Source: Hemileia vastatrix
Lineage: Eukaryota; Basidiomycota; Pucciniomycetes; Pucciniales; Zaghouaniaceae
Direction of reading: 5' to 3'
Length of the DNA: 64,000 bases
NCBI GenBank assembly: GCA_030280995.1
Contig: JASXTE010000005.1
Location: 39,200,742-39,264,741 of the forward strand
Shown here: piece after piece, positions 35,897 through 46,730 of the stretch
How positions within the stretch are numbered: position 1 is the first letter of the stretch
Layout: every line of letters starts with the position of its first letter
Made by a program: the position numbers and the translations under genes
Notes under the pieces: model-generated
Told to the model about the DNA's origin: nothing
The model's input: only the letters and a program-made list of their open reading frames with translations
Databases searched by the model: none

Positions 35897-36435
35897 AAAG
35901 GAGTTTTATCAGTATTTATCAATACCACTGAAGAAAACTTTATTGCTTACTTATTGGTATGAAGTGAATCTTTAAGTGCCAAAAGTCAAATATGCTTTTT
36001 ATGTGGTCACTTGATTTAACTGGTCTACAATATGTAGTCGTGTTTTTATATTTAAAAGAAAACAACTGTCAGTAAGATTATTTCTAAATATTTAATGAAT
36101 ATTACAAACCAATAAAAAGAAAAGATTAAGAGTCCTGTTAAAAGAAAACAATTAATCAGTTTAATTGGTTTATTATCTGCAAAGATCACAAATTTAATTG
36201 GTCTATTGACAGACTCCCACTAATAACAATTTTATGTTAAATTAGTGGTAAAATTGTTGATTCAATATCACAATTTTATTATATGACAGGGCTTCTTTTT
36301 CTGAAATCACTATATAAGTGACCCCAACCTGTTGTAATTATCCAAATATTTCTATAGGGATATTATTTACGTGCACCTTCTTTGAAAATTTCACTTACTG
36401 GATTATAACAGAATTCTTGAGAAAAGGCCCCCAAT
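35897..36435 (-). other. Gypsy-2 untranslated leader and primer-binding site
   Basis: Non-coding stretch between the 5' LTR and gag. Adjacent to the LTR the minus strand reads ATTGGGGGCCTTTTCTCAAG, the position of the primer-binding site. No ORF is seen. Confidence 0.55.
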
Positions 36436-37936
36436 TGTCAGGCTAAGATCAACTAAATGGACGTGAACTAGCTTGAAAATTCTTTGTCTAGAAGATTTAA
36501 ATGGTCCTATATGAATACTGTAATATAAATCCAACAAATAGTAAAATGTAATTCAGAATAAAGGTTTCAGTAATATAATTCTCACTATTCTTATATGTGG
36601 CTTACAATCTTTTTAGTTGGTAGAAAAATAGATTCAATAATTTCAGATACTATTCAAAAGTCTTATAAAAGTACTAATTGATTTTTATTGTAATTTGTTT
36701 GGTTATATTGGATAAATTGAAGTGATAAAGAATGAAGAAAACAAGACCCAAAACCTCCTCCTTTTATACACACTAAGTTCCTCAATAAATCCCTTGATTT
36801 ACCATCCAATACAATGTTTATGACGCCTCAAACAAGTAATAGACCTCTCCATCAACACCCCTAGTGACCCATAACATAATTAGACAAGCAACAACCACTA
36901 AAATCCTATTAATAATAAGGGAGATCCATCAAAATTAAAGAAAAGACAAAAAGAGAGTATATGCGTGAAAAACAATGATATAAAAGACTAAAGGAGACTT
37001 TTTTAAGGTTAATTATAGCTTAATAATAAGGGGAATCTACTGTAGAAATGGAGGGGCTAATCCTGACATTATACTACGTGAAATTCCCATCCAAAAATAA
37101 CCAATATTGACTGAGAAACCACCCAAAAACTTAAAAAAGAGCGTGAGATGTGGGGTCACTACATGCAGTCCTTGGCAGGCGCTTGCACAGGTAAATCCTT
37201 GACTAAATTTAGGCGAATTTAAGCGTGGTGATGAAATAAGGTGCCAAGAGTGAGGTTATTAATGAAATTAGTGCATATAAACAAGGTCAATGCACTATTA
37301 ATTAAGCTAGGACACTAAATAAGCGCCTGTTGCCTATTTTAGTGTGTTTCCCCACAGTGGGCATAGAATGTGGGGTAATTATAGTGTGAAAAAGCTAACT
37401 TTGCTAAAAATGAAGCTATTCACATGGGAAAAAAGCAGGCAGTATGTGGCCAGTACACAGAAGCCATTTCTGGCATAAAAAACACCAAATTTTAAAAGTG
37501 TTATTTTTATGCATTTAAATAGCCAAATCAATAGTCCTCAATGAGCCCAATTGATCTGTTAAAGAGCATTTTTGATATTCTCAATTTTATAGCACATATA
37601 GTCAACTTTTAAGTGAAATAAAGCGCATTTCTTGTTTTTTGCGTAAAACAATGAATATAACAGCTTTAAGTGTACTTAAAAATTATGTATCCTTATACTT
37701 AAGGTTCTTAAGATTACCCTAACATATTCCAACTTAATATTAAGTACATAAGACCTATAAAAGGTGGATATATGCATGTTTATAAGGTGTTATAATGGCA
37801 TTTTTTGTGTATTTATCATAATTTTACTTATGTATACTATTTGTGTACTCTTGTTTATTGTTCCCATGTATAGTTCATGTGTTTAACATAACTTATAGGC
37901 ACTTTTTACTCAGTCCTGGATACATACAGGCTGACA
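36436..37936 (-). repeat. Gypsy-2 5' LTR, intact, 1501 bp
   Basis: TGTCAG...CTGACA ends, followed by the GGTTG target duplication. It preserves the empty CACTA target site (GCTATTCACATGGG at about 37412), which proves the CACTA boundaries. Confidence 0.92.
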
Positions 37937-37941
37937 GGTTG

Positions 37942-38716
37942 TTAATTATTCAAAAAGACCCTTCTAATCAAAACTAAAGAGACCAAAACCTGTAGAAGAC
38001 TAAGATTCCCCCCTTTCTATCTGATTCTCCTACTCCAGACCTTTCCGACGATATCCTACATGCATAAGATCTACAATAAACTATTGATCTAATAATCATA
38101 ATAAATTCTAACCAAATTTTGCCACAATAGCCAAATTTTTCCACAGTCACCAAACTTTAATACAGCGTCCAAACTTTGGTACAGTGACCAAACTTTGGCA
38201 CAGTGACTAAACTTTAACCCAGTTACCAGACTTTCCCATTGTGAGAAAATTTTGCAACAATGAGCTCTTTTTGCCATAATGAGCTAATTTTGCCATAGTG
38301 AACTAATTTTGCCACAGTGAGATAATTTTGCCACCATGACCAAACTTTGCCACAGTGATAGAATTTTTCCAGTACACTTTGCTTTTGCACCAGAAAATCA
38401 CCAGAGAAAACCGGAGTGCACCGGATTGCACTGGAGCACTGGAGCTCAGTTGCCATTCCATCAGCACACCATATTCACCAAAAATACTATAAGTCACTAA
38501 ATCAAGTAAAACACTAAGAAAACAGTAAAATATGATAAAAAATCCACAGGACATAAAAGATAGAGAAAAATCTGGCCTATCCAATGATAATAATCATCTT
38601 CCAAAATTCCAAATATCCAGCCTTATAATCCAGAAAATTGCTACTAATCTTCAAAAATAAACCTAAGTGGCATACACAGATGTGGAATGCCACACCGCCA
38701 ATATTGGAAGACAACA
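37942..38716 (-). repeat. Gypsy-1 5' LTR, second part, with an internal minisatellite
   Basis: Resumes the LTR broken at 1281. Its last 200 bp resemble the ends of the LTRs at 52490-52692 and 60890-61069 (GGACATAAAAGATAGAGAAA, CCTATCCAATG, CCAATATTGGAAGACAACA). Confidence 0.55.
38110..38366. repeat. Minisatellite, about 13 copies of a 19-20-bp unit
   Basis: Imperfect tandem copies of CCAAACTTTGCCACAGTGA. Variants include TAATTTTGCCATAGTGAAC. The minus-strand ORFs here simply read the repeat. Confidence 0.85.
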
Positions 38717-39009
38717 GCGTCAGTTCCCTTAAATATTAAATAAAATGACTAAGGTTGTTTTAAGATTTTTAATAATTAGTTTGTTGATATTTGAGCAGAG
38801 ATAAATAATAAAGTACTTTCAAATATAAACAGTTCAATCCTTGTCATTTCTTTGTCTATCCAATTAGTCTCTTCGTTGCCCCATCATCCTTTCCTTCCTT
38901 ATTCTTTTCTTTTTTATCCTCTTCTTCTTTCTCTTCTACCCTCTTCTTTCTTTCCTTCTAGACAAACCGGCCAACAGTTGTCAACTTTCTTGTGGTGATA
39001 GGTAAGTAA
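38717..39009. other. Pyrimidine-rich spacer
   Basis: No gene. A strongly C/T-rich tract lies at 38880-38960 (TTCTTCTTTCTCTTCTACCC). Confidence 0.5.
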
Positions 39010-39636
39010 CACTACAATAAATATTTTTTTTGTCTTGGAGTGCAAAACAGTACAAAAATTATGCAACAGTTATGTAACAATTATTTTTGGCACTTTAAGG
39101 TCTTACACTATGCACCAAGTAGGATATCCCTGATGGGGATATCCAGCACAAGTCGAGGATATTGTAGGGAGGCACATAAGGTCAGAGAAGTAAATGTAAG
39201 AAAAGTAAGTGCAAAAAAAATAAGTGCAAAAAAAGTAAGTATAAGAAAAATCATTTGTGACCATGAGAATTTTTTTTTCAAATAAATTGTGAAAAAAGAG
39301 AAAAAAATAAAAAATGAAATAAAAATCTTTTTTTTGAAAAAAAAAAAATTAAAAAACAAAATTTCCCATGGCTGCAGAATATTTTTCTTACACTCATTAT
39401 CCTCACATATTTTTTTGCACATATTTTCCTGACACATATTTATCTCGCGCATATTTCCTTACCTAATGTCCCTCCCTAAAATATCTCCAACTCGCACCAG
39501 ATATCCCCATCAGGGATATTTTACTTGGTGCATAGTGTAGGTGGGTCTTAAGTGCAAGTAAGAATTGTTTCGTAGCTGTTGCACAACTGTTGCGTAATTG
39601 TTGCGCTCCATGGCGAAACATACATGTGCTGTAGTG
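39010..39636. mobile_element. Non-autonomous CACTA foldback element, 627 bp
   Basis: Ends CACTACA...TGTAGTG, with a 3-bp target duplication TAA (39007-39009 and 39637-39639). The arms are long: GCAACAGTT, CACTATGCACCAAGT and GGATATCCCTGATGGGGATA recur inverted over about 160 bp per side. There is no credible coding sequence; the ORFs at 39040-39452 read the arms and poly-A tracts. The ends differ from the CACCACAG ends of the giant element, so it is probably mobilised by another CACTA transposase. Confidence 0.85.
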
Positions 39637-39695
39637 TAATTCAAACTTCAGTTCACTCCGGACAAAGCGCTGACACTGCTACCATACTAATATTA

Positions 39696-39893
39696 GGGGG
39701 TATCAAAGTTAGAAATCTTCCATTTCAAAATACCTCTTTTTTCCCCCAAATCAACCATGGTTATTTTTTAAAATATGCCATGTGGTGCCCCCAAAACAGC
39801 TACTTACTGAGAATTGATGTCAAGTTTGTGGTTTTCTTTTTGCATTGCGAAATACCTTTAAAATAATTACAAATTTCTAACTTTGATACCCTC
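39696..39893. mobile_element. MITE, 198 bp
   Basis: Inverted ends GGGGGTATCAAAGTTAGAAA versus GAGGGTATCAAAGTTAGAAA, flanked by TATTA on both sides (39691-39695 and 39894-39898). Non-coding. The duplication could also be read as TTA or TA, so the superfamily is uncertain. Confidence 0.75.
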
Positions 39894-40180
39894 TATTAAG
39901 TTCAAACCAAAGCTTGTTAGATATTTCGACAAACTGAGTTGTTTGCAGGCTGCATCAGGTGGTACATGTCTATTAAACTACATAATAGCACTTTAACTTA
40001 TTACTAGGGTAACATTTAAACTATTATTATCTACAATTTGCACAAGTTTTGACAGTAAACTAATAAGGCCTTATCTAGATTTTCAAGACGAATTGAGGTG
40101 ATGCAATGAATGGACCAGTCTACCTTTGCGTTGTCAAATTTATAGTTCCTAGAGTCTTCATCTGTCAATACTAGTCAATA

Positions 40181-40988
40181 TTAACCTACGAAATTGGTGA
40201 GACCAAAAATTAGCACCATTCCCATTATCATAACTGCAACGGGAACGACATTCTGGGGAGCATTTCCATTTATCGTGCTTGATGCTCTCTCATTACTGGT
40301 GCTAATTGTCTTGGAAAGAAAAAAGAATCAGGTTGACTTAAAATTTTATAAAATCAAAATTCCAGATATCTTATCATACATTTCCGAGACCTATATCACT
40401 AGAATTCTTGGAGGGTATCGGTACTTGTGACGCCTGGGTGGTATTTGTTTGTGAAATGTTTGTGCTTTCTAAACTACCCAAACCCCCAAGGAGATTTGGT
40501 ATTTTTACCCCTAAGGCGTTACACGTCTGTAAAAGTTTGATATTTTAGTGCCATATATAATGTGATAGACTAATGAATGGTTCACCTTCATAGCCAATTG
40601 AATCCCGTTTAACTGTTGATCCATGGGGCAAGTACGCAAGAAGCAATCTCGACATGTATAGATAAATGGCTCACTTCGGCAAAAGCACTGAAAATCTGTC
40701 TAAAATGAAAAACATGCATTTCAATATAAATACTTCGTCCCCTTCATGCCCCTTGCTGGGTGAGATTGTATGAAATAAAAAAAAATATAAATATTTGAGT
40801 TATAGGTTGAGCGACAAACTACGTACCATGGAGCACGAGGGAGCGGCAGCAAGACCGGCCATTAAGCAGTTTTGGGAGCAGGGTTTGAGGTCAATAAAGT
40901 TAGAAAGGTCCTGGCGCTTTTGTAGTTCACCTGAAGCCTCTAGCATCAGTATAGTAAGAAGGAAAACAATAAATATGTAAAAAAGCAT
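40181..40988 (-). CDS. Secreted GPI-anchored CFEM-domain protein, four exons, 183 aa
   Basis: Exons 40988-40827, 40699-40586, 40526-40380 and 40309-40181 join with three phase-0 introns of 127, 59 and 70 nt (donors GTACGT, GTGAAC, GTATGA). Residues 1-20 are a strong signal peptide, followed by LQKRQ, a Kex2-like site. Exons 1-2 give eight cysteines in CFEM order: PCSQNC, APSC, FQCFC, YTC, RDC, RTC. A Ser/Thr/Asn-rich stretch follows (STNISQTNTTQASQ), then STINGNAPQ and a hydrophobic tail VAVMIMGMVLIFGL ending in VG, which is a GPI-attachment signal. CFEM proteins sit on the fungal cell surface; some bind haem iron, and some act at the host interface. The Asp usual in the haem pocket may be the D of SMTDFQC. 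This is the one clear host gene in the window. Confidence 0.88.
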
Positions 40989-41958
40989 TATTATTAAAAC
41001 AATAAAAGTGTTTCAAGATTTTAGTCTTTTAACTATGATGAAAGAAAAAGGATTGTTTGGAGTGAGATTTTTATTTATATTTATTTCTAATTCCCTCTAC
41101 TTCAGTCTGCCAAGCTCTTCTCAGATTAATCCGCCATTATCAAAGCGAGAAAAAAAAATTATCAAGGCATGTGAGAACTTTAGAGCAAAATATTAAAGCC
41201 GCGGAGGTTAAGGTAAAGCATCCAGATTCACAAACTATTACCCTAATGTACATAAACAGCACCTTGGGAAAATTGACATTGTTCCATCTTGTTTTCGACG
41301 CCATTCTTTTTCAGGTCAACGTTTTCAACAGGAGTAAAGACCATGTTTCAATACGAACTATAGAGACACGGTGGATCACTCCCTCTTTGCTTGCCCCTGG
41401 TTTAGGTCGCAGTTATAAAATATTAATAGTTGCCATTTTCATACTTGGTACCAAACTCGCATGTCTGTTTCTGTAAAAGTATTTCTTTTTCATTTTAGAA
41501 TCAGAATGGCTAAATCATCCGTTCATGAAATGGTTTAGACACTTATTCGTTGTAAATAGAATTCTTTTTAATTATCAACTCTCTTTGTGTCATTGCACCA
41601 GTAAAATATTTTTGGAAATCTTTTAAATTCCATTTGTTGACAATTCCCTAAAGAATTAAAATCAAACTTTCTCTGATGTAACTAAGTTCCATAATGCTTA
41701 GGTATGTACAGTCAAGTCAGCAAAGATTGTTCGTTTTCAAAAATAATTACTAGTCCCTGTACTTTTTTATTTCTGCTGGCGATCACAAGGAGGAGGGTAG
41801 AGAGCGATAATAGAGAGAGAGAGAGGGAAGATATTAACGAATATACTTGATTGGACTAGGTATGCAGCTACTGGCACTACGTGGAAAACTGATGTCGCAG
41901 GTAGTGTCAACTGATTGCAAGCCAAAAACTGGGCTTAAAAACCACAAAGCACCAATTT
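40989..41958. other. Upstream region of the CFEM gene, no gene seen
   Basis: Contains the CFEM promoter. Two short open frames on the plus strand (41008-41196 and 41171-41476) have no recognisable motif. A GA repeat lies at about 41812-41825. Confidence 0.4.
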
Positions 41959-42181
41959 GTAAGAATGGCGCAAACAGGTAGATTGTAAAGGTCAAAGTCT
42001 ATTATATACTGGTCAGGTATATAAGAGGTAGGTTTAAAAGAGTCAAGGTCAAGGAAGGAAAAGGTAAGTTACCTGTAAGAATGGCGTAAACAGGTAGATT
42101 AGTAAAGGTCAAAGTCTATTATATACTGGTCAGGTATATAAGAGGTAGGTTTAAAAGAGTCAAGGTCAAGGAAGGAAAAGG
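41959..42181. repeat. Tandem duplication, 116-bp period
   Basis: GTAAGAATGGCG...GGAAAAGGT occurs at 41959-42064 and again at 42075-42181, nearly identical. It abuts the Copia insertion site. Confidence 0.9.
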
Positions 42182-42216
42182 TCTAGTATGGTCAAGTGGT
42201 CAGTAAATGTAAGGAT

Positions 42217-42578
42217 TGTTAGAATGTTTCAAATTACCAAAAAAACGGAACTTCGACAATCACTCAAAACAGTAAGAATTAAATCACCTTGGTGATGGTC
42301 TGAAACCATAGTAAAACATTACTTTCACCTAGTTGTTATGTTTCATGCTACATGTTATTCTGTTTCTGATATAGCGTACTACAATTAATATTTGTGTAAG
42401 GAAAGACCATGATTATAAATACCAAGCTTGTTTGTAGATTTTGATCATTCGTTTGTCTTTCTCAATTATTACAAATATCATTGCTAATACATCACTAAAC
42501 AGGTTAGCGCACTTTATCAGCATTAGTTGTCTCAAGGATTCATAAGTGGAGTCAACTTACGCTTCATAAAAGCTTTTA
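42217..42578 (+). repeat. Copia 5' LTR
   Basis: About 362 bp, from TGTTAGAATG to AAAAGCTTTTA. It has one copy of a GGTTAGCGCAC...CTTCATA segment that is present three times in the 3' LTR. The leader starts with a TATCAGTACC-like sequence. Confidence 0.85.
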
Positions 42579-42630
42579 CATTATCAGTACCAAGCTCAAT
42601 AGGCATCTAATCCAGTCAAATCTCTCAATA

Positions 42631-44019
42631 ATGGACAATGAAAGTATTCAAGATCTTATAAAAGCATTAGAGAATAATAACGACAAATACCTTAGAGACA
42701 ACAACTATCAAACATGGTCTGTGCATATGGAAAGTCTGTTGCACGAGAACAACTTATGGGAAGTAACCAAAAATGAGTTTGTTATTGTTACTACTGAGAA
42801 AGAAGATGGAACAATCAGTACAACACCAAGCGCTAATCAAATAAAGAAGAGGCAAAAATTAAATATGAAAGCCTACTCCTTAATTCTTTGCCATCTCAAT
42901 CACGATAACACCATGCTGATCTGTGATAATCCAGAACTCAAGGGTGAACCCTATAAAACCTGGATTAAACTGAAAGAGAAACATGCTGATATTAACGCCT
43001 TCAACAAAGCCGCTGCCTTACAAAGCTTGAATGAGCTAAAATTCTCAAACAATCTGAAGACCTTTATTGCTGATATCCAAAAAGTTCTTCGAAATCTAAC
43101 TAATGCCAATATCAGTGACAAAGGTGACACAATGGCAACTCAAATCATTATGAAGCTACCAGATAAATACTCACCTACTGCAAAAAGTATCCTTTCATCT
43201 GGCAAAGTCAATATGAAGAATGTTCTTGCAGTCCTTGAACAAGCAAGTAAATTTAACAAACTTCAATCCAAAAGTTCTTGGGACAACCAAAACGAGGCAC
43301 TTGTAGCCGATTCTAGCAAACAAAACAAGAATAAGGAAAAGAAACCTCGAAAGAAGTGTTCTGAGTGTCAAAAACTTGGACATCTCAAACAAGAGTGCTG
43401 GGAAAAAATTGGGAAGCCAAGCTGGGTAGAATTAAGAGATCAATGGAAAAAAGAAATGTCGGAAAAGAACACAAAAGAAAGTACAATGATAGCATTCAAT
43501 GAGTATGTACTTACTTCATCCCTGCAATACGAAAATAATCTGAAACCCGTACTTGACTCAGGAGCCACATCCTCGATGATTAGAAATAAAGCTGACTTTC
43601 TTACATATCAAAAAACCGATTGTGATATTATGACAGGAAATAAAGATATTAAATGTGTTGGAATAGGAAGGGTTACTCTAGTTGAAGGAAATGCTTCAGT
43701 GTCTTTTACTGCTCTTCATGTACCTAATCTACCATATGATTTAATCTCAACTAACGACTTTTGGAGAAAAGATTATCAAATTATGTATCTTAAAAATCCT
43801 GAAAGATGTGAAATCAGTAATAAAAATCAAAAATTCTATGAAGATATACAGAATAATCTGTGTAAATTGAGAGGAAAACTAGTCAAAAAGGAATTGGCAC
43901 TTACTTGCTCATTACAACTCTGGCACTACAGATTGGGTCATCCAAACTCCAATTATATTAAAAATACGGTTGATCAGACATTACCAGATGAATCATTTTT
44001 TGTGAAATCTGTGAAATGA
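42631..44019 (+). pseudogene. Copia Gag, protease and start of integrase
   Basis: A 462-codon frame from MDNESIQDLIKAL. Gag has TWSVHMESLLHENNLW and the zinc knuckle CSECQKLGHLKQEC (about residues 246-259). The protease site is VLDSGATSSMIRN. The GAG-pre-integrase motif LWHYRLGHPNSNYI follows. The frame ends after a T run near 43996, and the integrase frame picks up one base out of register (CEIC, then MTKSKKFPF), so a single-base indel splits the polyprotein. Confidence 0.88.
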
Positions 44020-46730
44020 CAAAATCCAAGAAATTTCCATTCAAAGGACATCTTCCAATACCAAAAAAAGCACTCGAAGTAATTCACTCTGATTTAAGTG
44101 GTTGTATATCACCACCATCAAAAGGAGGATACAAATATTACATGAAAATTACTGAAGGACTAACATCAACTCGAGTAGTCTATCTATTAAAAAACAAAGA
44201 TGAAGCATTAGAAAAACTTGTGCAATTCAAGGCAAAGTATGAAAATCTATGTGATACAAAGATAAAAACTATTGTTACAGATGGTGGTGGAGAATATTGT
44301 TCCAAAGAATTCGAAGAGTTTCTAAAAACTCACGGAATTACTCATCAGATAACAGCACTGTACACACCTGAACAAAACCTAATTAGTGAACGAGGTAATC
44401 GAATCACCACAGAAAAAGCTCGAGCTCTTCTATATCAATCTGGATTACCACTTACTTATTGGGGGGAGGCTTTTAATACAGCCATCTACCTAGAAAATTT
44501 AACAGTCAGTAAAGCTTCAAACATGAAATCACCCTATGAGGCACTCACCGGCAGAAAACCAAAGCTCAATCACCTACATCCATTTGGCTGCCTTGCAATT
44601 GCCAATATTCCTAAACAACTTAGAAAAGGAAAGTTCGCACCCACTAGTATTAAATGTGTATTGCTTGGATTCTCAGAAGGAAACAACAACTTCTGGTTAA
44701 TGGATCTTCAAAATAATAAAATAATCATTACTCACAATGCGATTTTCAATGAAAACGAGTTTCCCATGAAAACAAAATCCAGCCCATCACAATCATTTTC
44801 AATAATCAACATGCATCAGTCAAATGAGAGAATACACACCAATGCAGATGATGATGAATACTATGATGCTTTGGAGGAGCAAACAGCTAATGAGGTATCC
44901 CAACCAGAGATACCAACCAGACGTCTGATACTGAGATTAGGGCCACCACCTGCAGAAGAAACCAATAATCAGCGTATAGGTCCAACACTTAGATCACATA
45001 CAAGGAATATCATTTCACAATTAGAGGGAACTCACAACGCTCTAATTAATTTTGTGGATCAACAATCAGCAGACCCTGAGAGTTATAAAAAAGCAATGAT
45101 TGGATCTCAAAAATCTCAATGGCTGGGAGCAATTAGAGAAGAACTTAACTCATTACATGAAAATCATGTATGGTGCATCACACCATACAAACAACAAAAG
45201 GTTCTACCAACTCAATGGGTGTTCAAAACTAAGTACGATGAAAACGGTTTACTCAATAAATATAAAGCTAGAATTGTTATTAAAGGCTATCTACAAAAAC
45301 AAGGTATTGACTTCAACGAAACATTTTCTCCAACGGGTCTAATGACAACTCTTCGGACAATACTAGCATTAGCAGCAATTGAAGGATTACCAATTCATCA
45401 ACTTGATGTAAAAACTGCCTTTTTAAACAGTACATTAGAGGAAGATATCTACATATCACCACCTGAAGGATTCACAGAGTGGCTGGAACGCTCAAATCAA
45501 AACTGTAATCAAGAAATTGAAAATCTAAAAAGTGGAAAAGTAATATTAAAATTAAAAAGAGCATTATATGGACTTAAGCAAGCACCTCGAGCCTGGTATC
45601 AAGAGGTCTCAAAATGGTTTCATAAACATAAATTTAAAACTAGTTGCAGTGATCCCTGTCTCTTCATCAAGAAAAACTTTGACAAAAACTTCTTATATGT
45701 CTTTATTTGGGTTGACGATATGGCAATAGTTGGGCATGGAGCTCATGAATTTTATTCAGAATTATCTAAAGACTTTAAAGTACACGATTTCACTAAAGCC
45801 AATTATCTTCTTGGTATACAAATTTCAAGATTAGATAACAACACTATCCAATTGCATCAAACTCAATATATTTCCGATGTTTTATCTACATTTGGAATGA
45901 GTGATTGTAAAACTAATCCCACCCCTATTCAGTCAAATATTCATCTATTACATTCTGATGATGATCAACATAGCCAACTCTTAAAAACGGGTTATGATTA
46001 TAGAAGTATTATAGGAAGTTTACGTTACTTATTGCAGTGTACATGACCTGACATCACATTCTCTGTAAACTATCTGTCTCAATTCTTGATCAAACCCAAC
46101 ATCATCCATTGGCAAACAGCGCTACAAATTCTCTGATATCTCAAAGGAACAATAAATGTTGGGATTGTTTACAAAAAGGAAATTAAAAATTTAATCACTA
46201 TACAAGGAACAAACAATATAGAAAAACCAACTGGTTTCAGTGATGCAGACTGGGCGGGATGCAATCTTACAAGAAGGTCCACAAATGGCTATACATTTAT
46301 ACTTGGAGGTGGAGCAATATCTTGGAAAAGTCGAAAACAAGTTACAGTCTCTACTTCAGCCACTGAATCAGAATATAAAGGTTACTTAGATGCTGGTCTG
46401 GAAGGAGTATGGCTACATAAATTACTAAGTAAACTAGGATATGAAAATAATCAAGGTACACTGGTGTATGGTGATAATCAAGGTGCAATAGCTCTATCCA
46501 AAAATTACATAGCTCACAAGAGAACAAAACACATTGAGGTTCATTTTAACTGGGTGCGAGAGAAGGTTTTGGATGGAGAGATTGACCTTAAATACTGTCC
46601 TACCAATGATATGGTTGCAGATATTATGACAAAATCTCTTGACCGAGTCAAATTTGAAAAATTCAGAACTGATCTAGGTTTAAATCAATGTATGAAATCA
46701 ATAGGTTCAAGTAATGAGGAGGAGTGTTAG
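44016..46730 (+). pseudogene. Copia integrase, reverse transcriptase and RNase H
   Basis: The integrase triad is visible: Asp in EVIHSDLSG, Asp in IVTDGGGEYCSKEF and Glu in LISERGNRITTEKAR. Reverse transcriptase shows KTKYDENGLLNKYKARIVIK, HQLDVKTAFLNSTLEEDIY, LYGLKQAPRAWYQ and the catalytic FIWVDDMAIVG. RNase H shows GFSDADWAGCNLTRRSTNGY, VSTSATESEYKG and VYGDNQGAIAL. Two TGA codons interrupt it, at 46044-46046 and 46134-46136, both where Arg is usual (CT-stop-PDITF, QIL-stop-YLKG), consistent with CGA to TGA. The frame ends with a TAG at 46728-46730, inside the start of the 3' LTR. Confidence 0.9.

Larger units (their letters stand above)
1282..37936 (-). mobile_element. Gypsy-2: Ty3/Gypsy LTR retrotransposon, minus strand, split by a giant CACTA element
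   Basis: Both LTRs run TGTCAG...CTGACA. The right (5') LTR is 36436-37936 (1501 bp). The left (3') LTR is 1282-2266 plus 29283-29796 (1499 bp), interrupted by the CACTA insertion. A perfect 5-bp target duplication GGTTG lies at 1277-1281 and 37937-37941. Internal order on the minus strand is gag, protease, reverse transcriptase, RNase H, integrase with a chromodomain-like tail. A purine-rich tract abuts the 3' LTR. By eye about 25 of 1,500 LTR positions differ, so insertion was fairly recent, yet pol already carries several nonsense codons and one frameshift. Confidence 0.92.

Noticed and set aside
37942..38060. Gypsy-1 LTR ending at CCTACA (38060) to match the TGTAGG start
   Set aside because: The following 650 bp resemble the ends of the related LTRs, and the TTGGAAGACAACA end at 38716 gives a length close to theirs; the short match is probably chance.
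38089..38584. Overlapping minus-strand frames with repeated AKFGHGGK-like sequence
   Set aside because: They translate the 19-20-bp minisatellite and LTR sequence.
39040..39452. Frames rich in Lys/Ser/Val or Phe inside the foldback element
   Set aside because: They read the repetitive arms and poly-A/T tracts of a non-autonomous element.
40194..40430. 78-codon hydrophobic plus-strand frame
   Set aside because: It is antisense to exons 3-4 of the CFEM gene, which has far better support.
41008..41476. Two plus-strand frames upstream of the CFEM gene
   Set aside because: Short, without motif or credible splice partners; one is hydrophobic by AT composition.
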